Source of the DNA: Lysobacterales bacterium
Lineage (GTDB): Bacteria > Pseudomonadota > Gammaproteobacteria > Xanthomonadales > SZUA-36
Reading direction: 5' to 3'
Length of the DNA: 52,412 bases
Assembly: GCA_028289465.1 (NCBI GenBank)
Contig: JANQPM010000001.1
Coordinates: 1 to 52,412 of the forward strand
Part shown: positions 26,152 to 33,567 of the stretch, one piece after another
Position numbering within the stretch: position 1 is the stretch's first letter
Layout: each line of letters opens with the position of its first letter
Notes under the pieces: model-generated
Seen by the model: the letters and a program-made list of their open reading frames with translations, nothing else
Told to the model about the DNA's origin: nothing
The model's database searches: none
Program-made: the position numbers and the translations under genes

Positions 26152-26367
26152 GCATTCTGTACAACAGAAGGCAGTTTAGTAGATGATATGGTTTCAGAAA
26201 GTAGGCCAAATTATTCTTATACTGTGAGAAACCAGCCACGGCGATAGCACCCATGCATTTTGAACGTATTAAATTTGTATCAGGTATCTGAACACAAGAT
26301 ATGTACAGTTTGGGTACTGGAGTTAACAGATGCACAGTAGCGCAATAATTATGCATTCGAGGCGGTC
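26152..26367. other. AT-rich intergenic, right edge of R-M island
   Basis: It contains the operator-like palindrome and must hold the R-M promoter. The AT-rich composition ends close to the nrdJb stop codon at 26368. No integrase, transposase or obvious target-site duplication is seen. Confidence 0.5.
26155..26169. promoter_or_regulatory. 15-bp palindrome upstream of the methyltransferase
   Basis: TTCTGT-ACA-ACAGAA is a perfect palindrome ending 4 bp before the methyltransferase start on the minus strand. It is a plausible operator controlling the R-M operon. No controller (C) protein gene is visible, so the binder might be the methyltransferase itself. Confidence 0.45.
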
Positions 26368-27108
26368 TCACCCGCATTTGCTATAGCCGCAGGCAAGGCA
26401 GGTTGCGCAGTTGTCCATCACGACCACGGCCTTGGTATGGCATTTATTGCATAAAGAGGCCGAGGCGGGGTAACTGGTGGCCTCCTCTCCGGCTCCAGTC
26501 TCGGGAAGCCCGCCCGGCACTTGACTTGACGCTTCAGTCAGCGTTTTTTTTTGAGCCGCTTCCGCTTCGGCTCGTTTTTGCTCGAGCAGCAACTGCTGCT
26601 GCTCGGACAGTTCATCCTTGGCCATCAGGCCGATTTTCTGCAGATGGTGCTCGATCACCGCACCGATCTCCGCAATGATGGACGGCATGAATTTGCCACC
26701 CGGCTTGAAGTAGCCGCCCTTCGGATCGAATACCGCCTGCAGCTCTTCGGCCAGAAACGTGACGTCGCCGCCTTTGCGGAACACCGCGGACATCAGGCGG
26801 GTCAGGGCCACGATCCACTGGAAATGATCCATGTTCTTGGAATTGATAAAGATCTCGAACGGGCGGCGCTGTTCGTGGTCGGTACCGGCATTCAGCACGA
26901 TGTCGTTGATCGTGACATACATCGCGTGATCGTCCAGCGGCGTTTTGATTTTATAGGTCGAACCTTCCAGCGACTCCATGCCTTCCGGCCGCTTGACCTC
27001 TTCGGTCATGCGGATGATCTCGGCCTTCGGTTTCTCCGCTTTGGCCGCTTTCTCTTCGTCTTTGGCCACTTCGTAGCCGATAATTTTGCCGTCGATCTTG
27101 ATCGCCAT
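26368..27108 (-). CDS. nrdJb: Class II ribonucleotide reductase, C-terminal part (TSCPD domain)
   Basis: 246 residues from ATG 27108, which has AGG 7 bp upstream and starts MAIKIDGKIIGYEV as in NrdJb proteins. The middle is a TSCPD domain ('INSKNMDHFQWIVALTRLMS', 'PGGKFMPSIIAEIGAVIEHH'). A Glu/Gln/Ala-rich linker follows, then a Cys-rich tail CNKC...CATCLACGYSKC, which supplies the redox-active C-terminal cysteines that re-reduce the catalytic subunit. In Pseudomonas the B12-dependent reductase is likewise split into NrdJa and NrdJb. Unlike the usual tight spacing, 238 bp separates it from nrdJa here. Confidence 0.92.
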   Translation of the reverse strand: MAIKIDGKIIGYEVAKDEEKAAKAEKPKAEIIRMTEEVKRPEGMESLEGSTYKIKTPLDDHAMYVTINDIVLNAGTDHEQRRPFEIFINSKNMDHFQWIVALTRLMSAVFRKGGDVTFLAEELQAVFDPKGGYFKPGGKFMPSIIAEIGAVIEHHLQKIGLMAKDELSEQQQLLLEQKRAEAEAAQKKTLTEASSQVPGGLPETGAGEEATSYPASASLCNKCHTKAVVVMDNCATCLACGYSKCG

Positions 27109-27346
27109 ACTTCTACCTTTCTGCGCCTGCAGCTTCCCGAGACCTGCGTAGCGCCAATTCAATGCAGGAAGTTCCCGCTTTCTTCGCCCTTCGGACGCCG
27201 AACGCCGTTGTCTGAGCCTTCAGCGTCACCGTCAATAAGACGGCGACTTCCATTGTCGCCAAGGGAGCACTCTTCCCTGACCTATTCCGGTCGTAAGCAG
27301 GGTTCACCTGCTCCCAAGTCTGCGCCATGAAACCGGAGTTTCACGG
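27109..27346 (-). ncRNA. Structured intercistronic element between nrdJa and nrdJb (candidate RNA)
   Basis: In the transcribed (minus) strand several strong helices can be drawn: GGGAGCA/TGCTCCC (27309-27315 with 27263-27269), enclosing GACC/GGTC (27289-27292 with 27279-27282) and CCCTG/CAGGG; then GGCGAC/GTCGCC (27242-27247 with 27255-27260) and GACGC/GCGTC further on. GGAATAGGTCAGGGAAGAGT and similar purine-rich joints recall domain I of group II introns, but no domain V or reverse transcriptase was found. The overlapping 71-codon frame lacks protein-like features. It could be an intron remnant, a processing site or a regulatory RNA. Confidence 0.4.
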
Positions 27347-29494
27347 TTAAAATTTTCCGTAATAGCCTTCCTTCAGCGCATCGAACAGATTGGCCGCGGT
27401 ATGCGTTTCACCGTCGTACTCGATCTCTTCGTTGCCTTTCACTTCCACCTCTTCGCCGTTCTCCAGAACAAACTTGTAGGTGGTATTGGCCAAATCATCC
27501 TCTTTCACCAACACCCCCTGGAACGCTTCCGGGTTGAAGCGGAAGGTCGTGCAGCCTTTCAGGCCCTGATGGTAGGCATAGGTGTAAATATCCTTGAAAT
27601 CTTCATACGGATATTCGGTCGGCACATTGGCGGTCTTGGAAATGGACGAATCGATCCACTTCTGGGCCGCGGCCTGAATATCCACATGTTCTTTCGGGGT
27701 AATGGTCTCTGCCGTTACGAAATAGTCCGGCAACTGTTCGACCGGATCATCGGAATACGGCATCGCATCCGCATTGACCAGGGACCGGTAGGCCAGCAGT
27801 TCATAGCTGTAGACTTCCACTTTCTCCTTGGTCTTTTTGCCTTCCCGAATCACATTGCGAGAATAGTGATGGGCGAAGCTGGGCTCGATTCCGTTGGACG
27901 CATTGTTAGCCAGCGACAGGGAAATCGTCCCGGTCGGTGCGATCGAGGTATGGTGAGTGAAACGCGCCCCTTCTTCAGCGAGCGCGCTCACCAACTCCGG
28001 CCGATATTCGGCCACCTGCTGCATATAGCGGGAATACTTCGCCAGCAGCACCTTGCCCGTAACCTTGTCGCCCACCCGGTAACCGTCGGCCTTCATTTCC
28101 GGCCGCTGGCGCAACATTCCGGCAGTGACTTCGAATTCATCATCCATAATCGGCGCCGGACCCTTCTCGCGAGAAAGCTCCAGAGCCTCTTCCCAGCCGG
28201 CCAGCGCCATTTCGCGTGCGACCTTTTCAGTAAATTCCAGCGAATCCGCCGAGCCGTAGGTCATGCGCAGCATGGTCAGGGTCGAACCCAGGCCCAGAAA
28301 ACCCATGCCGTGGCGGCGCTTGTATTCGATTTCCTGGCGCTGGCGCTCCAGCGGCAGACCGTTGATCGCGACCACGTTATCCAGCATGCGGGTGAATATC
28401 TTGACCGTCTTGGTGTACTCCTCCCAGTTAAAGCTGGCTTCTTCGGTAAACGGGTTCTCCACAAAGCGGGTCAGATTGACCGAACCCAGAAGACAGGCGC
28501 CGTAAGGCGGCAGCGGCTGCTCGCCACAAGGGTTGGTCGCACGAATGTTTTCACAGAACCAGTTGTTGTTCATTTCGTTGATCTTGTCGATCAGAATGAA
28601 CCCCGGCTCGGCGAAATCGTAGGTCGAGGACATAATCATGTCCCACATACGGCGGGCCGGCACCGTTTTGTAAATCCTGCAGGCGACCAGGCCTTCCTCG
28701 TTGGTGACATAGCCATTGCTGGTCGGCCAGTCGCGCCACAACACCTGCCCGGGGTCGTCCAGCGCCAGCTCACTGGCTTCCGGCTCGCTTATCGGAAACA
28801 CCAGTGGCCAGTCTTCGTTATTTTCGACGGCCTGCATAAATTCATTTGTTATTAGTAGCGAGCAATTAAATTGACGCAGGCGGCCATCTTCACGCTTGGC
28901 ACGAATAAATTCGACCGCATCCGGGTGGCCGACTTCAAAGGTCGCCATCTGTGCGCCGCGCCGACCGCCGGCGGAAGAGACGGTAAAACACATCTTGTCG
29001 TAGATGTCCATGAACGACAGCGGGCCGGAAGTATATGCACCGGCGCCGGAAACATACGCGCCTTTGGGCCTCAGCGTGGAAAATTCATAGCCGATGCCGC
29101 AGCCGGCCTTCAAGGTCAGTCCCGCTTCCTGGACCTTGTCCAGAATACCGGACATGGAATCCTCGACGGTTCCCGATACGGTGCAGTTGATGGTCGAGGT
29201 AGCCGGCTTGTGCGCCATCGCACCGGCATTGGAGGTAATCCGGCCAGCCGGAATCGCGCCGCGCCGCAGTGCCCAGACAAATTCCTGATACCAGTGTTCG
29301 CGCTTCTCTTCGCTATCCTCCACATCGGCCAGCGCTCGTGCCACGCGCTGGTAGGTGTCGTCGATAATCTGGTCGAGAATTTCGCCGCTTTTGGCTTTCA
29401 GACGGTACTTTTTATCCCATATATCCAGAGAAGCTTCCTGGAATGGAATCTCATTGTTTTCAATGTCTACGGCTTCAACCCGCACACTACTCAT
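27347..29494 (-). CDS. nrdJa: Class II (adenosylcobalamin-dependent) ribonucleotide reductase, catalytic part
   Basis: 715 residues. It reduces ribonucleotides to deoxyribonucleotides using adenosylcobalamin, independent of oxygen. Visible are the substrate/redox Cys104 in 'STINCTVSGT', the loop 'LKAGCGIGYEFSTLRPKG', the NPCGE motif (Cys323, Glu325) with 'PPYGACLLGSVNL', 'HHTSIAPTGTISLSLANNAS', and the C-terminal 'GLKGCTTFRFN'. There is no N-terminal ATP-cone, so activity control may be absent. The C-terminal TSCPD/Cys tail is on the separate NrdJb. ATG 29494 has AGGGTGA upstream. Two NrdR-box-like palindromes and a TATAAT lie in the promoter region. No cobalamin riboswitch was recognised. 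Confidence 0.95.
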   Translation of the reverse strand: MSSVRVEAVDIENNEIPFQEASLDIWDKKYRLKAKSGEILDQIIDDTYQRVARALADVEDSEEKREHWYQEFVWALRRGAIPAGRITSNAGAMAHKPATSTINCTVSGTVEDSMSGILDKVQEAGLTLKAGCGIGYEFSTLRPKGAYVSGAGAYTSGPLSFMDIYDKMCFTVSSAGGRRGAQMATFEVGHPDAVEFIRAKREDGRLRQFNCSLLITNEFMQAVENNEDWPLVFPISEPEASELALDDPGQVLWRDWPTSNGYVTNEEGLVACRIYKTVPARRMWDMIMSSTYDFAEPGFILIDKINEMNNNWFCENIRATNPCGEQPLPPYGACLLGSVNLTRFVENPFTEEASFNWEEYTKTVKIFTRMLDNVVAINGLPLERQRQEIEYKRRHGMGFLGLGSTLTMLRMTYGSADSLEFTEKVAREMALAGWEEALELSREKGPAPIMDDEFEVTAGMLRQRPEMKADGYRVGDKVTGKVLLAKYSRYMQQVAEYRPELVSALAEEGARFTHHTSIAPTGTISLSLANNASNGIEPSFAHHYSRNVIREGKKTKEKVEVYSYELLAYRSLVNADAMPYSDDPVEQLPDYFVTAETITPKEHVDIQAAAQKWIDSSISKTANVPTEYPYEDFKDIYTYAYHQGLKGCTTFRFNPEAFQGVLVKEDDLANTTYKFVLENGEEVEVKGNEEIEYDGETHTAANLFDALKEGYYGKF

Positions 29495-29531
29495 TAACTC
29501 ACCCTGCTAATTATTTGAGTTCTTTATATTT

Positions 29532-29586
29532 ATTATAGCACAAGTTATTGTGCTCCGGATGGCAACCAAGCACAACATCTTGTGCC
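29532..29586 (-). promoter_or_regulatory. nrdJ promoter with two NrdR-box-like palindromes
   Basis: Box 1 is 29537-29554 (AGCACAA-GTTA-TTGTGCT, perfect). Box 2 is 29569-29586 (AGCACAA-CATC-TTGTGCC, one mismatch). Their starts are 32 bp apart, three helical turns, the classic tandem arrangement of NrdR repressor sites. A TATAAT on the minus strand (29532-29537) abuts box 1, so NrdR binding would block the promoter. No good -35 element is seen. Confidence 0.78.
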
Positions 29587-29620
29587 AGGGGGTACAAAGA
29601 TACTCCTGAGAACCAGGGCT

Positions 29621-29640
29621 GTCAATTGTCAAAAATTGAC
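29621..29640. repeat. Perfect 7-bp inverted repeat
   Basis: GTCAATT-GTCAAA-AATTGAC lies between nrdJa and the divergent acidic-protein gene. It could be an additional operator; nothing identifies the binding protein. Confidence 0.35.
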
Positions 29641-29685
29641 CATAAAAAACGGTCCCACGATTTGGTAAACGCCTGTTTTTAAGCC

Positions 29686-29712
29686 AAAAAAACCGCGTTT
29701 GTGACGGTTTTT
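29686..29712. terminator. A/T-flanked hairpin, terminator-like, in divergent region
   Basis: AAAAACCG (29688-29695) and CGGTTTTT (29705-29712) form an 8-bp stem with A and T runs on both sides. Its position, upstream of both divergent genes rather than after a gene, is odd; it may insulate the two promoters or act as an attenuator for the gene at 29807. Confidence 0.4.
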
Positions 29713-29806
29713 CCCGCCGCTGCGTCCTAATAACAACGACCGATTTCGACAAACCGAAACAATCTTTAAAACCCTTGGGCACTATGAATTTGAAGGAGAG
29801 CCATCG

Positions 29807-30460
29807 ATGATACGAAAAACCACCTTTGCGGCGACGGCATTTGCCGGCGTTCTCGGGCTAGGCCTGTTTGGGCCGGCAATGGCGGAACAGACCATCAAAA
29901 TCGGCCTTAGCACCGACGAGTTCGTGCTCGAAGAAACCGATTTCAGCCATCTGGAAGTCGGCGATTCTGAAATCATCACCACCGACAGTGGCAAGGAACT
30001 GGAAATCACGCGGACCGAGGACGGCTTCGAATTCGCAGTGGACGGTGAAAAGTTCGACATGTTCAATTTCAATTTTGACGCCGGTTTCTCCGGACTGCAT
30101 ACGTTCCGTAAACAGATCGGCTGCTCGGCCGAGCTGCTGGACGACGAGGAAGCGGAATCGGATTGCGATGTTCAGGTCTGGATGGATGACGAGTTCGGCG
30201 CGATAGACATCGATCAATACTTGCACTCGGATGGCGACGTGCGCGTGATTGCGCATAAGGTGATCGAACATGAAAGCTGCGACGACGATCAATGCCAGCA
30301 TGGGATCAAAATCATCGAGAGCGTGGACGGCGAGGTGATCGAACTCGACGGCAGCGAAATAGACCTCGATGACCTGGACGCACACGGCCTGGACCTGCAT
30401 GAGGACCGCAATATCATCGTCATCCGCAAGCACGCGTACAGCAACGGAGAAGAAATCTAG
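29807..30460 (+). CDS. Acidic secreted protein of unknown function
   Basis: 217 residues. Signal peptide MIRKTTFAATAFAGVLGLGLFGPAMA, cleavage expected before EQT. The mature part is strikingly acidic (runs such as LLDDEEAESD, HESCDDDQC and DGSEIDLDDLDAH) with four Cys in two spaced pairs and repeating beta-like segments alternating hydrophobic and Asp/Glu residues. I do not recognise the family. The charge could reflect divalent-cation binding or adaptation to a saline periplasm. The start at ATG 29807 has a strong AAGGAGAG. It is followed by a clear terminator, so the gene is monocistronic; it is divergent from nrdJa. Confidence 0.85.
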   Translation: MIRKTTFAATAFAGVLGLGLFGPAMAEQTIKIGLSTDEFVLEETDFSHLEVGDSEIITTDSGKELEITRTEDGFEFAVDGEKFDMFNFNFDAGFSGLHTFRKQIGCSAELLDDEEAESDCDVQVWMDDEFGAIDIDQYLHSDGDVRVIAHKVIEHESCDDDQCQHGIKIIESVDGEVIELDGSEIDLDDLDAHGLDLHEDRNIIVIRKHAYSNGEEI

Positions 30461-30536
30461 TGGGTTGATTTTGCGCCGCACCATCGTGCGGCGCGACGAT
30501 CAGGCGATTCCCCTGCACGCCTGATCACATTGACCG

Positions 30537-30559
30537 CGGGCCCTTCGGGGCCCGTTTTT
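30537..30559 (+). terminator. Rho-independent terminator
   Basis: CGGGCCC-TTCG-GGGCCCG stem with a UUCG-type tetraloop followed by TTTTT. It ends the acidic-protein transcript. Confidence 0.9.
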
Positions 30560-30623
30560 CATATCACGCTCATTCACACCGCGGCAATCCGGAAATGGAT
30601 GCGGTCACGGTACAATGCACGCC

Positions 30624-31088
30624 ATGCTGCATATCATTTTGTATCAGCCCGAAATACCGCCGAATACCGGCAATATTATTCGGCTCTGCGCGAACACCGG
30701 CGCACAATTGCATTTGATCGAACCGCTGGGTTTTGAGCTGGATGACCGGAGGCTGCAGCGGGCCGGCCTGGACTACCACGAATACGCGGCCGTCTGCCGC
30801 TATTCGGACTGGCAGGATTTTAAACGCCGCCAGACCGGCATGCGCATCGTCGGCTTTTCAACCAAGGCGGCTATCCACCACAGCGATTTTCGTTTTACAC
30901 CGAATGACGGCTTGCTGTTCGGGCCGGAAACGCGCGGCCTGCCTGAACCGATTCGCACGGAGCTGGGTGGCGAGAACCTGCTGCGCCTTCCGATGAAGCC
31001 GAACAGCCGCAGCCTTAACTTATCCAATACGGTGGCCGTCGGTCTTTACGAGGCCTGGCGGCAGTTGAATTTTCTGCCGTTGCGCTGA
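30624..31088 (+). CDS. trmL: tRNA (cytidine/uridine(34)-2'-O)-methyltransferase
   Basis: 154 residues from ATG 30624; an ATG at 30615 is in frame, but E. coli TrmL begins MLNIVLYEPEIPPNTGN, matching 'MLHIILYQPEIPPNTGN' here. It methylates the 2'-O of the wobble base in tRNA-Leu isoacceptors. The SPOUT knot is visible in 'GLLFGPETRGLPEPI' and 'LRLPMKPNSRSLNLSNTVAV', which form the SAM pocket. The length is normal. No Shine-Dalgarno is seen. It is convergent with gpsA. Confidence 0.95.
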   Translation: MLHIILYQPEIPPNTGNIIRLCANTGAQLHLIEPLGFELDDRRLQRAGLDYHEYAAVCRYSDWQDFKRRQTGMRIVGFSTKAAIHHSDFRFTPNDGLLFGPETRGLPEPIRTELGGENLLRLPMKPNSRSLNLSNTVAVGLYEAWRQLNFLPLR

Positions 31089-31092
31089 TATG

Positions 31093-31119
31093 AAAGGCGC
31101 ACCTGGTCCAGCGGCCTTT
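31093..31119. terminator. Weak hairpin between convergent trmL and gpsA
   Basis: AAAGG ... CCTTT arms enclose CTGG/CCAG, lying in the 33 bp between the two stop codons. It could end both transcripts, but the T run is short. Confidence 0.35.
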
Positions 31120-31121
31120 GC

Positions 31122-32132
31122 CTAAGCTTGTTCGTGTTTCTGTTCGCGCCCCAGCAGGCGGCGCACGCCGATTTTCGGGTCCCAGTTTCTATGCAAAATG
31201 CCATGCACTTGTTCGGAGATCGGCATTTCCACCTGGTGACGCGCGGCCAGGCGCATGACTTCCTCGGCCGTGCCGACGCCTTCCACCACCTGACCGATGT
31301 CGTCCAGCGCCTGTTGAATGCTCTTGCCACCGCCCAGCGCCAGGCCCAGTCGTCGGTTTCGGGATTGGTCGCCGGTGCAGGTCAGCACCAGATCGCCCAT
31401 CCCGGCCAGGCCCATCAGCGTCGCGGGCTGCGCACCCAGCGTTCGGCCCAGGCGCATCATCTCCGCGAGACCGCGGGTAACCAGGGCTGCGCGTGCGTTA
31501 TCGCCCAACTGCATGCCATCGCAGATTCCGGTGGCCACCGCCAGCACATTTTTTACTGCGCCACCCAGCTCGGCGCCGACGATATCGTCGCTGGTATAAG
31601 CCCGAAAATGTCCCCAGTGCAACGCCCTGGCAACGCAGGTGCCGAAATCGGAGTCGTTGGACGCAACAGTAATCGCAGTCGGCAGGTCCATCGCGACTTC
31701 ACGGGCAAACGAGGGCCCGGTGGCGACAGCAATAAAGCGCTCATCGCCGAGTTGCGACTGCGCCACCTCATGCAAAAACCGGCCACTGCCCGGCTCGAAG
31801 CCCTTGCTCGCCCAGACGACCCCGGCACCGTCGGCCAAAGTGGCTTTGGCCGTAACCAGGGTTTCAGAAAACGCATGGCTCGGGGTTGCGATCAGTACAT
31901 GTTCGGCCGATGCGACCGCGTGGCGCAGATCGCCGTCGATGGTGATATTTTCCGGAAACGGGATGCCGGGCAGATAGCGTTGGTTCGCACGTGCCTCGGA
32001 CATCGCTGCAACATGGCCGGGGTCGCGGCCCCAAAGGATAACCCGGTTCCCGGCGCGCGCCAGTTGCATAGCCAGCGCGGTACCCCAGGAACCGGCGCCA
32101 AGTACAGCGATGGTAAAGGGCGCCTGCCCCAT
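31122..32132 (-). CDS. gpsA: Glycerol-3-phosphate dehydrogenase [NAD(P)+]
   Basis: 336 residues from ATG 32132. It makes sn-glycerol 3-phosphate from dihydroxyacetone phosphate for phospholipid synthesis, in the cytosol. The nucleotide-binding motif is 'IAVLGAGSWGTALAMQLARA', the catalytic lysine lies in 'GAELGGAVKNVLAVATG', and 'SKGFEPGSGRFLHEV', 'VATGPSFAREVA' and 'LAGMGDLVLTCTGDQSRNRR' are family signatures. It follows secB by only 7 bp, the conserved secB-gpsA order of gammaproteobacteria. An upstream extension to 32213 would overlap secB and is not supported. Confidence 0.97.
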   Translation of the reverse strand: MGQAPFTIAVLGAGSWGTALAMQLARAGNRVILWGRDPGHVAAMSEARANQRYLPGIPFPENITIDGDLRHAVASAEHVLIATPSHAFSETLVTAKATLADGAGVVWASKGFEPGSGRFLHEVAQSQLGDERFIAVATGPSFAREVAMDLPTAITVASNDSDFGTCVARALHWGHFRAYTSDDIVGAELGGAVKNVLAVATGICDGMQLGDNARAALVTRGLAEMMRLGRTLGAQPATLMGLAGMGDLVLTCTGDQSRNRRLGLALGGGKSIQQALDDIGQVVEGVGTAEEVMRLAARHQVEMPISEQVHGILHRNWDPKIGVRRLLGREQKHEQA

Positions 32133-32139
32133 ATAACGC

Positions 32140-32688
32140 TTATGCCTGGCCTTCGGCCACTTGGTCTCCCGCCTGCGCCTGAGCTTCCTGCAAGCGCTGG
32201 GCGTAAAGCGCATCCCAGTTGATCGGCTGCAACAGCATCGGGGGGAAACCGCCGTTGGTGACCAGGTTGCTCACTTCCTGGCGTGCATACGGGAACAGCG
32301 TATTCGGGCACAATGTATTCAGTGCGGCGTGATGCGCTTGTTCGTTGAATCCGGAAATGGTGAAAATACCGGCCTGGGCGACTTCCGCGAGATACGCGGT
32401 TTTCTCTTCCATCGTTGCGGTCACCGTGACGGTCAAGACCACTTCGTGCAGGTTCTCACCAATGTTTTCAACGCGTTGGGCCAGGTTTAACTTGACTTCC
32501 GCGTTGCCGCCTTCCTGGAAAATCTCCGGTGCGTTCGGCACTTCGAAGGAAACGTCTTTTACGTAGAGTTTTTGAACGACAAATTGCGGCCCCTGTCCAG
32601 CGTGCGCGGCAGCCTCGTCATTACTCACTTCGATGTCCGGATTCTGTTCAGCCGGATTTACGCCTTCCGGGTTGTTTTCATCAGCCAT
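32140..32688 (-). CDS. secB: Protein-export chaperone SecB
   Basis: 182 residues, slightly longer than E. coli SecB because of an acidic N-terminal extension. The fold is recognisable in 'FVVQKLYVKDVSFEVPNAPE', 'VVLTVTVTATMEEKTAYLAE', 'FTISGFNEQAHHAALNTLCP' and 'LFPYARQEVSNLVTNGGFPP'. The homotetramer keeps preproteins unfolded and hands them to SecA. It is first of the pair with gpsA; upstream lies the rhodanese gene yibN. In E. coli grxC sits between yibN and secB; here that slot is only 140 bp and empty. Confidence 0.97.
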   Translation of the reverse strand: MADENNPEGVNPAEQNPDIEVSNDEAAAHAGQGPQFVVQKLYVKDVSFEVPNAPEIFQEGGNAEVKLNLAQRVENIGENLHEVVLTVTVTATMEEKTAYLAEVAQAGIFTISGFNEQAHHAALNTLCPNTLFPYARQEVSNLVTNGGFPPMLLQPINWDALYAQRLQEAQAQAGDQVAEGQA

Positions 32689-32828
32689 GATGTTTCTCTC
32701 TTATCTCTGCTATGCCGCAGTGCGGCGGTAAACGATTAATTATCTCACTATCGCAGTGGCCATGTCATGATCCACATCAGGGATTCACCAGGCCACCGGC
32801 TATCGCCGCCCATCGCCGGTATCGGTTG

Positions 32829-33254
32829 TCAACCGCGGCTGACCGGGTAATTGTCGGCAACCCACTGCGCCATTCCCCCTTTCAGCACCGACACATTTTC
32901 ACAGCCCAGCTTGCGTAGCTTGGCGGCGGCCGCCAGCGAGGCCTGGCCGTTTTTGCATACCACCAAAATGGGTTGCGTTTTGATTTTTTCAATTTCCGGA
33001 TTGGAATTTTCCAATTGCGACACCGCGATATGTCTGGCATTGATCATATGCCTTTTGTTGAAATCCGCCAGACTGGACACGTCCAGCACCGCCGCGTCAT
33101 CGCGGTTCATCAACTGCACTGCTTGCGGCCCGGTGATCTCCCTGAAGCCCTGCAGACGGCGGGAAATTTCCGCAAAAACGATTAAGCCCACCACGACCAC
33201 AAGACCACCGGCCAGCAGCGGGTGGTTGCCTGCAAATTCTATGATTCTGTCCAT
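32829..33254 (-). CDS. yibN: Membrane-anchored rhodanese-like protein
   Basis: 141 residues from ATG 33254 (a GTG at 33263 is the alternative). A single N-terminal membrane helix, LLAGGLVVVVGLIVFAEI, is followed by a rhodanese domain with the active-site loop VVCKNGQAS (Cys nucleophile) and 'VLDVSSLADFNKRHMINARH'. It may carry sulfane sulfur or act as a thiol-linked partner near the membrane; the role in E. coli is not settled. It is divergent from gpmI, as in other gammaproteobacteria. Confidence 0.92.
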   Translation of the reverse strand: MDRIIEFAGNHPLLAGGLVVVVGLIVFAEISRRLQGFREITGPQAVQLMNRDDAAVLDVSSLADFNKRHMINARHIAVSQLENSNPEIEKIKTQPILVVCKNGQASLAAAAKLRKLGCENVSVLKGGMAQWVADNYPVSRG

Positions 33255-33567
33255 CGGACCCACTCATTGAAAGCTGCGGGCATTATCCAGAATAAGGCGG
33301 CCCGTGCAAGGCCCGGCCACAGCCACGGGCATCTCTGCCGGTCTAGCCAACTCGCAGGAACGCGTCCAGGCGCGGCAGGCAAACACCTGTCATTCTGGCT
33401 TTTCGTCGATCGGTTTTACGCTTGAAAACGTAGCTCCGGCTTTTAGATTCCGGATTCGGGAGTCCTGAGTATTTTCTTCGGCGATATAAAAATGATTCGT
33501 ACAGACCGCTTCAGGATTCCTTTATAATTGGCGGCTATTGTCTCGCTCAATACTGATGGAGATTTCT
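33255..33567. other. Intergenic region between divergent yibN and gpmI
   Basis: It contains the gpmI promoter at the right end and presumably the yibN promoter at the left. No gene or clear operator was seen. Confidence 0.5.
33523..33528 (+). promoter_or_regulatory. -10 element of the gpmI operon
   Basis: Consensus TATAAT, 40 bp before the GTG start. No good -35 is present at the expected distance. Confidence 0.5.

Noticed and set aside
26129..26377. 82-codon frame in front of the methyltransferase, considered as a controller (C) protein
   Set aside because: It has no helix-turn-helix, overlaps the methyltransferase start and has no ribosome site.
27113..27328. 71-codon open frame between nrdJa and nrdJb
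   Set aside because: No ribosome site, no family resemblance, and the DNA shows RNA-like helices instead.
27109..27346. Diversity-generating retroelement template or complete group II intron
   Set aside because: No reverse transcriptase, no variable repeat and no domain V-like hairpin were found nearby.
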